The notes under the pieces are model-generated. The model had not been told where the DNA came from. It searched no databases and saw nothing but the letters and a program-made list of their open reading frames with translations. Positions 37,732 to 47,012 of a stretch of 64,000 bases of DNA are shown piece after piece; position 1 is the first letter of the stretch, and each line of letters opens with the position of its first letter. The translations under genes and the position numbers were made by a program. This DNA comes from Alloyangia pacifica (lineage in GTDB: Bacteria > Pseudomonadota > Alphaproteobacteria > Rhodobacterales > Rhodobacteraceae), in assembly GCF_020524285.1 (NCBI RefSeq), contig NZ_JAIVKX010000006.1, forward strand, positions 82,711-146,710. Direction: 5' to 3'.

Positions 37732-38268
37732 TCAGTTTGCGAGGGCGCTCACGAGAGTTGCGCCGGGAATCTCAAGGCCGCTGGTCGCCCGCACCGAGTT
37801 GCTGGCCGAGACCAGCATGGCGCGCGAGTTCTCGTTCAGCAGGCCGAGCCCGGCCTCGTAGGTCTGCGCGGGGATCATGCTGAGCGTGACGGCGGCGGCA
37901 ATGCCGGTGAGAACGCCCGCCGAATTGCCGCGGGCGGTGCCGCGGCCGCCAATGGCGCGCAGCAGGTGCATCATGACCAGCACGCCGGAAACGGCGAGCA
38001 GCGCGGCGACCGCGCCGAGGACATAGACGTGGTACTCGCTCGGCAGGCTGCCCTGCAGGAGGCTCGACTTGAGGCTGTCCTGGTTGCGCGCAACGGCGAT
38101 GATGACGCCGGCCCAGGCGAAGCCGAAGAGGCCCGAGACGAGCGGGCGGGTCGAAGCGCGGGAGGTGGCTGCTTCGCTTCCGCCGTGCTTGGCGAATTGC
38201 GGATCGATGCGCCGGATGCGGGCTTCGAAATCTGCGTGCGTCATTTTCCGGACTGCGTAGGCTCTCAT
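37732..38268 (-). CDS. Hypothetical membrane protein
   Basis: 178 residues. A basic N-terminal part (RAYAVRKMTHADFEARIRRID) is followed by about three membrane segments (LVSGLFGFAWAGVIIAVA, YVLGAVAALLAVSGVLVMM and GVLTGIAAAVTLSMIPA). ATG 38268 has AAGGAG 8 bases upstream. I recognise no family; the pattern is that of a small inner-membrane protein. Confidence 0.65.
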   Translation of the reverse strand: MRAYAVRKMTHADFEARIRRIDPQFAKHGGSEAATSRASTRPLVSGLFGFAWAGVIIAVARNQDSLKSSLLQGSLPSEYHVYVLGAVAALLAVSGVLVMMHLLRAIGGRGTARGNSAGVLTGIAAAVTLSMIPAQTYEAGLGLLNENSRAMLVSASNSVRATSGLEIPGATLVSALAN

Positions 38269-38584
38269 GGTCCTAGCTCCTTCTGCCAGATGTCGCGGGC
38301 TTTCTGCCAGCTGGGGCTGCTCGAACCCCTGTTGGAATCGACGCTAGAAAGCGATTATGGCGAAATGTGGCGACGAATGTGTCTGGTGCCGGATATCTTC
38401 TTGGCGAATTCCGTCATCCGTTTGCGGCGCCGACCTATCCGTTCGGATTGCCACGCGGTGCGCCCATAAAAATAAGGCGTCCGGGCTTTGTCGCCTTTGC
38501 GACATAATTCTATAAATTGGTTGCAAACGCAGGGAGTTGGCGGGGCAAAAAATTGAGCGCCCCGCCCAGAAGCTGGCTCAGATG
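38269..38584. other. Intergenic region with two hairpins
   Basis: About 315 bp with no gene. It holds the promoter of the 178-residue membrane protein and, at 38539-38566, an 8 bp stem GGCGGGGC/GCCCCGCC with the T-run inside the loop, 18 bp after the M20 peptidase stop, a probable terminator of unusual form. A second hairpin GTCGC-CTTT-GCGAC is at 38490-38503, followed by AT-rich sequence. Confidence 0.45.
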
Positions 38585-39979
38585 TCAGCTCGCGCTGGCC
38601 ATGGCGTCGAGGATCCGCGCCCAGCTGCGAATCCCCTTGTGGAAGGATTCGAGGTCGTACTTCTCGTTTGGCGAGTGCAGCTGGTCGTCATCCTTGCCCC
38701 AGCCCACCAGCATAGCGTCCATGCCGAGAATGTTCTGGAAGTAGCCGGCGATGGGGATCGAGCCGCCGCAGCCCGCGTAGGCCGCCGGATCGTCCCATTC
38801 GTCGCCGAGCGCCTTGCGCGCCGCTTCGAAGCCGGGGTGGGTGGTGTTCATCTCGGAGGCTGGCGAACAGCTGTGGTCCTTCCATTCGACCGAGCAGTCC
38901 GACGGCACCTGCGCCTCGACCCAGGCGCGGAAGTTCTTGCGGATCGCTTGCGGGTCCTGCGTGCCGACGAGACGGAAGCTGATCTTGGCCGAGGCCTCGG
39001 CGGGCAGCACGGTCTTGAAGCCCGCACCGGTGTAACCGCCCCAGATGCCGTTGATCTCGGCGGTCGGGCGCGACCAGATCATCTCGATCGGCAGGTGGTC
39101 CTGCTCGCCTGCGGGCTGCGCCAGGCCGACGCCGCCGAGGAAGGCCGTTTCATCGAAGTTCAGCGACTTCCACTGCTCGAGGATTTCCGCGGGCAGATCC
39201 GGCACGCCTTCGTAGATCTCGGGGACCTGGATGGTGCCGTTCTCGTCGAAGAGCCCGCCGAGGATCTTGGTCAGCACGCGGATCGGGTTCATCGCGACGC
39301 CGCCGTACATGCCCGAGTGCAGATCCTTGTCGGCCGCCTTGATGGTCAGCTCTTCGCCCAGCAACCCGCGCAGGCGGGTGATGATCGCCGGGGTCTTGGA
39401 CTGGAACAGGCCGGTGTCGCAGATCAGCGCGATCTCGGCTTTCAGCTCCTCGGCGTTCTCCTTCATGAAGGGGATCAGCGACGGCGAGCCGCTCTCTTCC
39501 TCGCCCTCGAAGAAGAAGGTGATCTTGCAGGGCAGGGAGCCATGCACGGCCTTCCAGGCGCGGCAGGCCTCGATGAAGGTCATCAGCTGGCCCTTGTCGT
39601 CCGACGAGCCGCGGCCGCGGATCACCTTGCCCTTGGGGGTTTCCTCGATCGCCGGATCGAAGGGGTCGCGGTTCCACAGGTTCAGCGGATCGACCGGCTG
39701 CACATCATAGTGTCCGTAGAACAGCACGTGCGGGCCGGGCCCGTCAACGTGGCCCACCACCATCGGATGGCCCGGTGTGGGGCGCTTGCTGGCCTCGACG
39801 CCGATGCTGGCGAGATCGGCAACCAGCCAGTCCGCGGCCTTGTCGCAGGCGTCCTTGTACTCGGGGTCGGTCGAGATCGAAGGGATTCGCAGCAGCTCGA
39901 GCAGGCGGTCGAGTGCGACCGGAAGATCGGCGTCGATCTTGGTGAGGACTGTGTCGAGGGACACGTTTTCTTGAGCCAT
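38585..39979 (-). CDS. M20 family dipeptidase
   Basis: 464 residues. Metallopeptidase of the M20A (CNDP/DapE-like) group, cytoplasmic. Metal ligands are in FYGHYDVQPVDP, the bridging Asp in IRGRGSSDDKGQ, catalytic Glu in FFFEGEEESGSPS and later His in the C-terminal SIPIAGYFQNILG region. Splits dipeptides or related amides; the exact substrate is not readable. Transcribed alone, ATG 39979 with AAGGAAGG upstream. Confidence 0.9.
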   Translation of the reverse strand: MAQENVSLDTVLTKIDADLPVALDRLLELLRIPSISTDPEYKDACDKAADWLVADLASIGVEASKRPTPGHPMVVGHVDGPGPHVLFYGHYDVQPVDPLNLWNRDPFDPAIEETPKGKVIRGRGSSDDKGQLMTFIEACRAWKAVHGSLPCKITFFFEGEEESGSPSLIPFMKENAEELKAEIALICDTGLFQSKTPAIITRLRGLLGEELTIKAADKDLHSGMYGGVAMNPIRVLTKILGGLFDENGTIQVPEIYEGVPDLPAEILEQWKSLNFDETAFLGGVGLAQPAGEQDHLPIEMIWSRPTAEINGIWGGYTGAGFKTVLPAEASAKISFRLVGTQDPQAIRKNFRAWVEAQVPSDCSVEWKDHSCSPASEMNTTHPGFEAARKALGDEWDDPAAYAGCGGSIPIAGYFQNILGMDAMLVGWGKDDDQLHSPNEKYDLESFHKGIRSWARILDAMASAS

Positions 39980-40227
39980 TGAGGGGGTTCCTTCTTTCGG
40001 GTTGCGCGGAGGGTATCACCGGGCCCGGCACTGTCCAGACCGCAGGCGGCGGGCGGACAGCTTGGCGGAACGTCGCCGCGGCCCCCTTGAAAACAAGGGC
40101 GAGAGCGCACAGGTGCACGCGGCAATAGCGAGTTGCATGCGCAATACGCGGGTGTCGCGGGGCGGTGCCTATTGGGTGCATCCGAGCATTATGGGAAACC
40201 TGCCCTTGAAACCTTAGTCCGAAAGTC

Positions 40228-40241
40228 TTGATTCAAATCAA
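40228..40241. promoter_or_regulatory. FnrL-type binding site upstream of hemA
   Basis: A perfect FNR/FnrL box, TTGAT-TCAA-ATCAA, lies 144 bases upstream of the hemA GTG. The hemA gene of Rhodobacter sphaeroides is known to be under FnrL control, so oxygen-dependent regulation is likely here. It lies in a 405 bp gap (39980-40384) without a protein gene. Confidence 0.8.
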
Positions 40242-40384
40242 GGGCGCGACGGTTAGTCTCATTCTAAAGCGTGGACATGCGCCGGTGCGAGCGGTATCGG
40301 TTCTGGACCATGAATGCGGCCGTACAAGACCGCAATTGTGCCGCGCCGAACGCGGCCTCTACGAGATGAAGGAAGGAGATACCG

Positions 40385-41608
40385 GTGGACTACACCGCGA
40401 AGCTCGACGAAGCCCTTGACCGTCTTCACGCCGAGGGGCGTTATCGCACCTTCATCGACATCGAACGCAAGAACGGCCGATTTCCGCACGCAACGTGGCG
40501 CAAACCGGACGGCAGCGAGATGCCGATCACGGTGTGGTGCGGAAACGACTACCTAGGGATGGGCCAGCACCCGGTGGTGCTCGCCGCGATGCACGAGGCC
40601 ATCGACGCCACCGGCGCGGGCTCGGGCGGCACGCGCAACATCTCCGGCACCACGGTCTATCACAAGCGGCTCGAGGCCGAGCTTGCGGACCTGCACCAGA
40701 AGGAGTCGGCGCTGGTCTTCTCCTCGGCCTATATCGCCAACGATGCGACGCTCTCGACCCTGCCGAAGCTCTTTCCCGGGCTGATCATCTACTCGGACGA
40801 GCTGAACCACGCCTCGATGATCGAGGGCATCAAGCGCAACGGCGGTGCCAAGCGCATCTTCCGCCACAACGACGTGCAGCACCTGCGCGAGCTGATGGCG
40901 GCCGATGATCCCGCGGCGCCGAAGCTGATCGCCTTTGAATCGGTCTATTCGATGGACGGCGACTTCGGACCGATCGAGGCGATCTGCGATCTCGCCGACG
41001 AGTTCGGCGCGCTGACCTATCTCGACGAGGTGCACGCGGTGGGCATGTACGGGCCGCGCGGCGGAGGTGTCGCCGAGCGTGACAACCTGCTGCCCCGGAT
41101 CGACATCGTCAACGGCACGCTAGGCAAGGCCTTCGGCGTGTTCGGCGGCTACATCGCCGCGTCCGAGAAAATGTGTGATGCCGTGCGCTCCTACGCGCCG
41201 GGCTTCATCTTCACCACCTCGATCCCGCCGGCGGTGGCCGCGGGCGCTGCGGCGTCGATCGCGCACCTGAAGCAGGACCAGGCGCTGCGCGAGCGGCACC
41301 AGACCCAGGCGAAGATCCTCAAGCTGCGGCTCAAGGGGCTCGGCATGCCGATCATCGACCACGGCTCGCACATCGTGCCGGTGATCGTCGGCAACCCGGT
41401 GCACACCAAGAAGCTGTCGGACATGCTGCTCGAGGGCTACGGCATCTACGTGCAGCCGATCAACTTCCCGACCGTGCCGCGCGGCACCGAGCGCCTGCGC
41501 TTTACCCCCTCGCCGGTGCACGGACCGGATGAGATGGACAAGCTGATCCACGCGATGGACGCGCTGTGGTCGCACTGCGCGCTCAACCGTCAAGAGCTGA
41601 GTGCCTGA
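40385..41608 (+). CDS. hemA: 5-aminolevulinate synthase
   Basis: 407 residues, the usual length. Condenses glycine and succinyl-CoA, the first step of tetrapyrrole synthesis in alphaproteobacteria (C4 pathway). Starts with GTG at 40385 under a strong GAAGGAG site. Motifs are [43 protein letters not shown] and the PLP lysine in [14 protein letters not shown] (about residue 247). A perfect FnrL box lies upstream and a terminator follows at 41655. Confidence 0.97.
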   Translation: MDYTAKLDEALDRLHAEGRYRTFIDIERKNGRFPHATWRKPDGSEMPITVWCGNDYLGMGQHPVVLAAMHEAIDATGAGSGGTRNISGTTVYHKRLEAELADLHQKESALVFSSAYIANDATLSTLPKLFPGLIIYSDELNHASMIEGIKRNGGAKRIFRHNDVQHLRELMAADDPAAPKLIAFESVYSMDGDFGPIEAICDLADEFGALTYLDEVHAVGMYGPRGGGVAERDNLLPRIDIVNGTLGKAFGVFGGYIAASEKMCDAVRSYAPGFIFTTSIPPAVAAGAAASIAHLKQDQALRERHQTQAKILKLRLKGLGMPIIDHGSHIVPVIVGNPVHTKKLSDMLLEGYGIYVQPINFPTVPRGTERLRFTPSPVHGPDEMDKLIHAMDALWSHCALNRQELSA

Positions 41609-41654
41609 GGCACGCGCCCTCTCGAGATTCGGCGCTAACGGAGCGCTATTGTGG

Positions 41655-41690
41655 CCCCGCGGTTTCCAAAATCGCGGGGTCTCGCTTTGT
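41655..41690 (+). terminator. Terminator of hemA
   Basis: Stem CCCCGCG (41655-41661), 11-base loop, stem CGCGGGG (41673-41679), then TCTCGCTTTGTT. Confidence 0.75.
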
Positions 41691-41877
41691 TCCGGAAACT
41701 GCCGTGGGGGAACGGGGAAAACCCATGCATCCTGCGCAGAAGCGCGCCGATGACCCCCTGATTTTGTGTAATTTCAGTTGTTCTGTGCTATCCTAGACTT
41801 AATAAAGGCCGCGATCCGAATCGCGAGCCGCGATTTGGCAGGCGCAGTCTGAGACGGTGGAGCACAAGGCGGAACGC

Positions 41878-43542
41878 ATGATTGGGCGTAATTCCCCTCG
41901 TATGTCTGATGACGAGATGAATGTCGACGAAGGCCCGCGCGGCTTCGACGACTTCACGCTCGAGCTCGGCGACGTCATGCGCGGCGAACGCGCGACCATG
42001 GGCAAATCGCTGCTCGACGTGCAGCGCGAGTTGCGCATCAAGGCAAGCTACATCGCCGCCATCGAGAACTGCGATCCCTCGGCCTTCGACACGCCCGGCT
42101 TCATCGCCGGCTACGTGCGCTCCTACGCCCGCTATCTCGGCATGGACCCCGACGAATGCTACCGGCTGTTCTGTGAAGAGAGCGGCTTTGCCGTCGCGCA
42201 TGGCATGTCCGAAAAGGCGTCGACGATCCGCAAGGGGCAGGGCGATCTGCCTGCGCCGATGGCGCGCGACATCTTCGAACAGCCCCGCATGCCTTTCGTG
42301 CCGGCGGGTGAGTCCTTCTTCTCGCGGATCGAGCCCGGCGCGATCGGCTCGCTGCTGGTGCTGGTGGCCCTGCTGGGCGGCATCGGCTACGGCGGCTACG
42401 CGGTGCTGCGCGAGGTGCAGCGGGTGCAGGTCGCGCCGGTGGACCAGACGCCGCTGGTGCTGAGCGACCTCGATCCGGTGCAGGCCACGTCCGCGCCCTC
42501 CGAGGACGGCTCCGAGCAGGTCGCAAGCGCCGATGGCGCGGGCCCGTTCTCGCCGCCGTCGAACGAGGCGCTGGACCGGCTCTACCGTCCCAAGGCGCTG
42601 GACGTTCCGGTGCTGGTGGCGCGTGACGCGCCGATTTCCTCGCTGGACCCGTCGACCGTCGGCGCCTTCGCCCAGGCCGAGCGCAACCAGCTGCCGCAGG
42701 TGGACACCGCCTCTGCCGCGGCGGAGATGCAAAGTGCCGGCCTTCCGGCGCCGCTGCCTGCCGCCCTGCAATCGCAGAGCGTGCTCGACAAGCACGCCGT
42801 GACGCTGGTCGCCGTGCGCCCCGCCTGGGTGCGGGTCCGCGACGGTGGCGGCAACGTGCTCTACGAGCGGGTGATGGAGCCGGGCGACACCTGGACCGTG
42901 CCCGAGGGGCAGAGCGAAGCCAGCCTCACCGTGGGCGAGTCGGGTGCGCTTTATCTCGCCACCAATGGCCAGACCCTCGGCCCGCTCGGCCCGAAGGGTC
43001 AGGTGACCCGCGACGTCGCGCTGGTGCCCGAGGTGGTGACCGCCGCTTACCAGCCTGCCGATCCGCAGCAGGACGGTGATCTACAGCGCGTGCTCGCCAA
43101 GCTGAACGAGGCCACGGTGCCTGCGGCGGCGCAGAGCCAGCTCGCGCAGGCCGCCCCGTCGGTCACCCAGCCCGGCGCGCCCAAGGTGCTGCAGGACAGC
43201 GCCCCCGGCGTGACGATGATCGCGGTGCGCCCGGCCTGGGTGCGCGTGCGCTCGGCGGACGGCTCGGTGATCTTCGAGAAGACCATGCGCGCGGGTGACA
43301 CCTGGACGGCCCCGGCCACGCAGGATCCGGCCAATGTGCGCGTCGGCGAATCCGGCGCGGTCTATTTCGCGGTGAACGGGCAGACCTACGGCCCGGTCGG
43401 CGCCTCGGGCACCGTCACCAAGAACCTGCCGCTTTCGGTCGAGCACCTGACGACGGCCTTCCGGGTCGCCGATCTCAGCCGTGACGCCGATCTTTCGCGG
43501 GTCGTGGCAGAGCTGACCGGCGACATGGTGCGCGCGGACTGA
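41878..43542 (+). CDS. RodZ-like HTH membrane protein with two tandem DUF4115 domains
   Basis: 554 residues from ATG 41878 (AAGGCGGA upstream); a GTG seven codons earlier is possible. Order: cytoplasmic HTH_25 domain (about 24-95, LGDVMRGERATMGKSLLDVQ), one membrane helix (about 156-178, LLVLVALLGGIGYGGYAVL), a long Pro/Ala/Gln-rich periplasmic linker, then two copies of the DUF4115 beta domain at about 306-381 and 444-521. Both begin VAVRPAWVRVR or IAVRPAWVRVR and share GDTWT, VGESGA, NGQT and GTVTK-like elements. RodZ links MreB to the wall synthesis machinery; most RodZ proteins have one such domain. It lies just upstream of ispG. Confidence 0.85.
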   Translation: MIGRNSPRMSDDEMNVDEGPRGFDDFTLELGDVMRGERATMGKSLLDVQRELRIKASYIAAIENCDPSAFDTPGFIAGYVRSYARYLGMDPDECYRLFCEESGFAVAHGMSEKASTIRKGQGDLPAPMARDIFEQPRMPFVPAGESFFSRIEPGAIGSLLVLVALLGGIGYGGYAVLREVQRVQVAPVDQTPLVLSDLDPVQATSAPSEDGSEQVASADGAGPFSPPSNEALDRLYRPKALDVPVLVARDAPISSLDPSTVGAFAQAERNQLPQVDTASAAAEMQSAGLPAPLPAALQSQSVLDKHAVTLVAVRPAWVRVRDGGGNVLYERVMEPGDTWTVPEGQSEASLTVGESGALYLATNGQTLGPLGPKGQVTRDVALVPEVVTAAYQPADPQQDGDLQRVLAKLNEATVPAAAQSQLAQAAPSVTQPGAPKVLQDSAPGVTMIAVRPAWVRVRSADGSVIFEKTMRAGDTWTAPATQDPANVRVGESGAVYFAVNGQTYGPVGASGTVTKNLPLSVEHLTTAFRVADLSRDADLSRVVAELTGDMVRAD

Positions 43543-43667
43543 TCCCGGCCTCACATCTTTGCGTTTCCGGATAGGCCGCCTGATGCCGCTGGCCTCTGGT
43601 TTCACGCGGCGGCGGGCGCTATGTTGAGGCCGAATACCAACGCATGCCCTCAGGAGGCTTCAAGCTC

Positions 43668-44801
43668 ATGAGCCACAACCCGATCCGCCCCTGGCGCAGC
43701 ATCGAGCGCCGCAAGTCCCGGCAGATCATGGTGGGCAACGTGCCGGTGGGCGGGGATGCACCGATCTCGGTGCAGACCATGACCAACACCGTCACCACCG
43801 ACATCAAGGCCACCATCGAGCAGGTGCAGCGCGCCGCCGAAGCCGGGGCCGACATCGTGCGCGTCTCGGTGCCCGACGAGGCCAGCTCGAAGGCGCTGAA
43901 GGAGATCGTGCGCGAAAGCCCGGTGCCGATCGTCGCCGACATCCATTTCCACTACAAGCGCGGCATCGAGAGCGCCCTGGCCGGCGCCGCCTGCCTGCGC
44001 ATCAACCCGGGCAACATCGGCAGCCCCGAGCGCGTACGCGAGGTGATCGCCGCGGCTCGCGACAACGGCTGCTCGATGCGCATCGGGGTCAACGGCGGCT
44101 CTCTGGAAAAGCACCTGCTGGAGAAGTACGGAGAGCCCTGTCCCGAGGCGATGGTCGAAAGCGCGCTCGATCACATCCGGATTCTCGAAGACAACGACTT
44201 CCACGAGTTCAAGATCTCGGTGAAAGCCTCGGACGTCTTCCTCTCGGCAGCGGCCTACATGGGGCTGGCCGAGGCGACCGACAAGCCCATCCACCTCGGC
44301 ATCACCGAGGCGGGCGGGCTGACCTCGGGCACCATCAAGAGCGCCATCGGCCTCGGCCAGCTTCTGTGGATGGGCATCGGCGACACGCTGCGCGTCTCGC
44401 TCTCGGCTGATCCGGTCGAGGAGATCAAGGTCGGCTACGAGATCCTGAAATCGCTCGGGCTGCGTCACCGCGGCGTGAACATCATCTCCTGCCCGTCCTG
44501 CGCGCGGCAGGGCTTCGACGTGATCAAGACCGTCGAGGCGCTGGAAGAGCGGCTCGAGCACATCAAAACGCCGATGTCGCTGTCGATCATCGGCTGCGTC
44601 GTGAACGGGCCGGGCGAGGCGCTGATGACCGACGTCGGCTTCACCGGCGGCGGCGCGGGCTCGGGCATGGTCTACCTGGCGGGCAAGGCCAGCCACAAGA
44701 TGTCGAACGACCAGATGATCGACCACATCGTCGAGGAGGTCGAGAAGAAGGCCGCCCAGATCGAGGCAGAGGAAGCCTCGAAAGCGCAGGCCGCGGAGTA
44801 A
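43668..44801 (+). CDS. ispG: 4-hydroxy-3-methylbut-2-enyl diphosphate synthase (flavodoxin)
   Basis: 377 residues from ATG 43668 (AGGAGG upstream); an in-frame ATG eight codons earlier lacks a site. Penultimate step of the MEP isoprenoid pathway. The iron-sulfur ligands are in [10 protein letters not shown] and [11 protein letters not shown], and [12 protein letters not shown] is the N-terminal signature. A short Ala/Lys/Glu-rich tail follows. A histidine kinase gene begins four bases after the stop. Confidence 0.96.
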   Translation: MSHNPIRPWRSIERRKSRQIMVGNVPVGGDAPISVQTMTNTVTTDIKATIEQVQRAAEAGADIVRVSVPDEASSKALKEIVRESPVPIVADIHFHYKRGIESALAGAACLRINPGNIGSPERVREVIAAARDNGCSMRIGVNGGSLEKHLLEKYGEPCPEAMVESALDHIRILEDNDFHEFKISVKASDVFLSAAAYMGLAEATDKPIHLGITEAGGLTSGTIKSAIGLGQLLWMGIGDTLRVSLSADPVEEIKVGYEILKSLGLRHRGVNIISCPSCARQGFDVIKTVEALEERLEHIKTPMSLSIIGCVVNGPGEALMTDVGFTGGGAGSGMVYLAGKASHKMSNDQMIDHIVEEVEKKAAQIEAEEASKAQAAE

Positions 44802-44804
44802 GCG

Positions 44805-46181
44805 TTGCGGCGGGCGGGCACTCTGGCCGGGGTGATCCCGCCTGCGGGCCAGCTCCTGGAGTTTTCCGAGCTGCGCGCCCTCGAGGGGCTGCGCCGCTCG
44901 CAGGGGCTGCTGAGCGTGGGCCTCGTGAGCGCTGCCGCCCTGGCCATCTGGGCCTTCATGGACGTGCCGCTGCTGCTGCCCTGGCTCGGGTGCATGCTGC
45001 TGTCGCTCGGTGTCCATTCCGCGGTGGTGAGCGCGCTGCCCGACCGGGGCTACCGGCGGCGTCTTCTGCTGCCGATGGCGACGCTGGTGCTCTCGGGGCT
45101 GGCCTATATCGCGGGGGGGATGCTGCTCTGGGTTCAGGAGGATCCGGGGCTGCGCATCTTGTCGCTGCTCTTCGTTTTCGTTGCGCTGCTCAACACGCTG
45201 ACTTACCGGGTGCAACTGCGCCTTCTGCTGGTGCTCGACCTGGCGCTCATGGGTCTGGGGGTGTTGGCGCGCGCGGCCTGGCTCTGGAGGGTCCAACCGG
45301 GCGCTCCGGACACCCTGCTGGTGAGCGCGGCACTGGTGGTCTGCTATCTCTTTTTCGTCCGTGTCGCCTGGAGCGTTCTGCGCACGCGCGAGGCGCTGGA
45401 GGCGGCGATCGGCGAGGCGCTTGCCGCCGCCCGCGGCCGTGCCCTCGAGCAGCTGACTGGCGGTATCGCGCATGATTTTAACAACCTGCTGACCGCCGTG
45501 CTCGGCAACATGGAACTTGCGCGCTTGTCATCCACGCAGAGCGAGCGCGACGAGCTGATGGACGAGGCGGAGCGCGCCGCGCGCCGCGGGGCCGAGCTGA
45601 CCGGCCAGTTGCTGGCGATGGCAAGCTGCGCCCGGCTGAGGCCGGTGTCGATGCAGCCGGAGGCCGCGCTCGAGGGGCTGGCCGCGCGGGCCGAAGACCT
45701 GCTCGGGCCGGAGCACCGCGTGACGGTCGACGTTGCCCCCGATCTTCCCCAGATCCGGGTCGACGGGCCGAAGTTGCAGACCTGCCTGCTGGAGCTGGTG
45801 TCCAACGCGCGGGATGCGATGCCCGAGGGCGGAGCGATCACGCTACGGGCCAGCGCCGTGCAGCGCGGTACGGTGCCGGGTGTCTGTTTCGAACTTCGCG
45901 ACACCGGCGGCGGCATCCCGCCGGACCTGATGCCGCTGGTCTGCGAGCCCTATTTCACCACCAAGCCCGTCGGGCAGGGATCGGGGCTGGGGCTGGCGAT
46001 GCTGCGCGGCTTCGCCGAGCAGTCGGGCGGTGATTTCGAGCTCGCCGCGCCCGAGGCCGGGCCGGGCACCTGTGCGCGCCTGTGGTTTCCCGCCTCTGTG
46101 GATCGGCCCCAGTCGGTCCCAGGTCCGGGCCGCAATGGCCCGCGGTCGAAGGCGGCCCGGGCCGCCTCCGCCGCCGAGTAG
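44805..46181 (+). CDS. Membrane sensor histidine kinase
   Basis: 458 residues if read from TTG 44805; a GTG at 44832 is an alternative. Five or six membrane segments (about 33-200) are followed by a HisKA domain with the H-box GGIAHDFNNLLTAVLGNMEL (about residue 220) and a HATPase domain with N-box LLELVSNARDAMPEGG, G1 LRDTGGGIPPDLM and G2 GQGSGLGLAML. The H-box DFNN type is typical of hybrid or orphan kinases with a free-standing response regulator. No regulator gene is adjacent. Signal unknown. It follows ispG by three bases and may be co-transcribed. Confidence 0.88.
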   Translation: MRRAGTLAGVIPPAGQLLEFSELRALEGLRRSQGLLSVGLVSAAALAIWAFMDVPLLLPWLGCMLLSLGVHSAVVSALPDRGYRRRLLLPMATLVLSGLAYIAGGMLLWVQEDPGLRILSLLFVFVALLNTLTYRVQLRLLLVLDLALMGLGVLARAAWLWRVQPGAPDTLLVSAALVVCYLFFVRVAWSVLRTREALEAAIGEALAAARGRALEQLTGGIAHDFNNLLTAVLGNMELARLSSTQSERDELMDEAERAARRGAELTGQLLAMASCARLRPVSMQPEAALEGLAARAEDLLGPEHRVTVDVAPDLPQIRVDGPKLQTCLLELVSNARDAMPEGGAITLRASAVQRGTVPGVCFELRDTGGGIPPDLMPLVCEPYFTTKPVGQGSGLGLAMLRGFAEQSGGDFELAAPEAGPGTCARLWFPASVDRPQSVPGPGRNGPRSKAARAASAAE

Positions 46182-46184
46182 TCC

Positions 46185-46973
46185 TCAGCTTTCCTCGCGC
46201 ACCTGCTGCAGGATCTGGCGCATGCCGTCGATCGGCACGTAGCCGCGCAGCATCTCGTCGCCGAAGACGAAGGTCGGCGTGCCGCTGATCTGCAGACGCT
46301 GCGCCAGCTCGTGGGTCTCCTTGATGCGGCGGTCGACCTCGGGGTCGCTCATCTTGGCGAGGATCGCGTCGGCATCGAGCCCCAGCGTCGTCGCCAGCTT
46401 CGACAGCACGGGCTGCGAGGGCTCCTGTTTCAGCGAGATCAGCGCGTCATGCATCTGCTTGTAGGCATCCGGGCCGGCGACCAGCATGGTGGCCAATGCG
46501 AAGCGCGACGAGGTCACCGAGTCCTGCCCGAGGATGGGGAATTCCTTGATGATGATGCGGATGTTGCCATCGCTCTCCACCAGTTCCTCGACCTCGGGGA
46601 AGGCCTTGCGGCAGTAGCCGCAGCGGTAGTCCGAGAACTCTACGATGGTCACGTCGCCGTCGGGATTGCCGCCGACCCAGCTGTAGCCGTCGTCGAAGAG
46701 GGCACCCGCATTGGATGCGACGAGCTGGTCGTCGGCCGCAGCCTGCTGCTCGGCCTGCTTGGCCTCGAGCGCGCTTACCGCCTCCATGATCACCTCGGGG
46801 TTGTCGAGCAGGTACTCGCGCACCTCGGCTCGGAAGGCCTCGCGCTGTTCCGGCGTCAGTTTCTGGAGGTCGAAATCCTGCGCCAGCGCCGGGGGGGCCA
46901 TGAGGCCGGTGGCCACGGCCAGCGAGGCGGCGGCGCGGCGAAGGGCGGTGCGTCGGGTGGTTGGGGTCTGCAT
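46185..46973 (-). CDS. DsbA-family thiol-disulfide oxidoreductase
   Basis: 262 residues. Signal peptide (about 1-31, ending PPALAQ) then an N-terminal helical segment (Com1/ScsC-type, about 37-90) and a thioredoxin fold with the redox motif CGYC (Cys118, Cys121) in EFSDYRCGYCRKAFPEV. The cis-Pro loop is ISGTPTFVFGDE. It acts in the periplasm as an oxidase or isomerase. Convergent with the kinase gene (three bases apart). Confidence 0.9.
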   Translation of the reverse strand: MQTPTTRRTALRRAAASLAVATGLMAPPALAQDFDLQKLTPEQREAFRAEVREYLLDNPEVIMEAVSALEAKQAEQQAAADDQLVASNAGALFDDGYSWVGGNPDGDVTIVEFSDYRCGYCRKAFPEVEELVESDGNIRIIIKEFPILGQDSVTSSRFALATMLVAGPDAYKQMHDALISLKQEPSQPVLSKLATTLGLDADAILAKMSDPEVDRRIKETHELAQRLQISGTPTFVFGDEMLRGYVPIDGMRQILQQVREES

Positions 46974-47012
46974 CTTGTCTCCGTCGATCAGGGCGCCCGC
47001 TCGGGCATTGTC

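Noticed and set aside
43650..45473. Minus-strand frame of 607 codons opposite ispG and the kinase
   Set aside because: Antisense shadow; both plus-strand genes have clear catalytic motifs.
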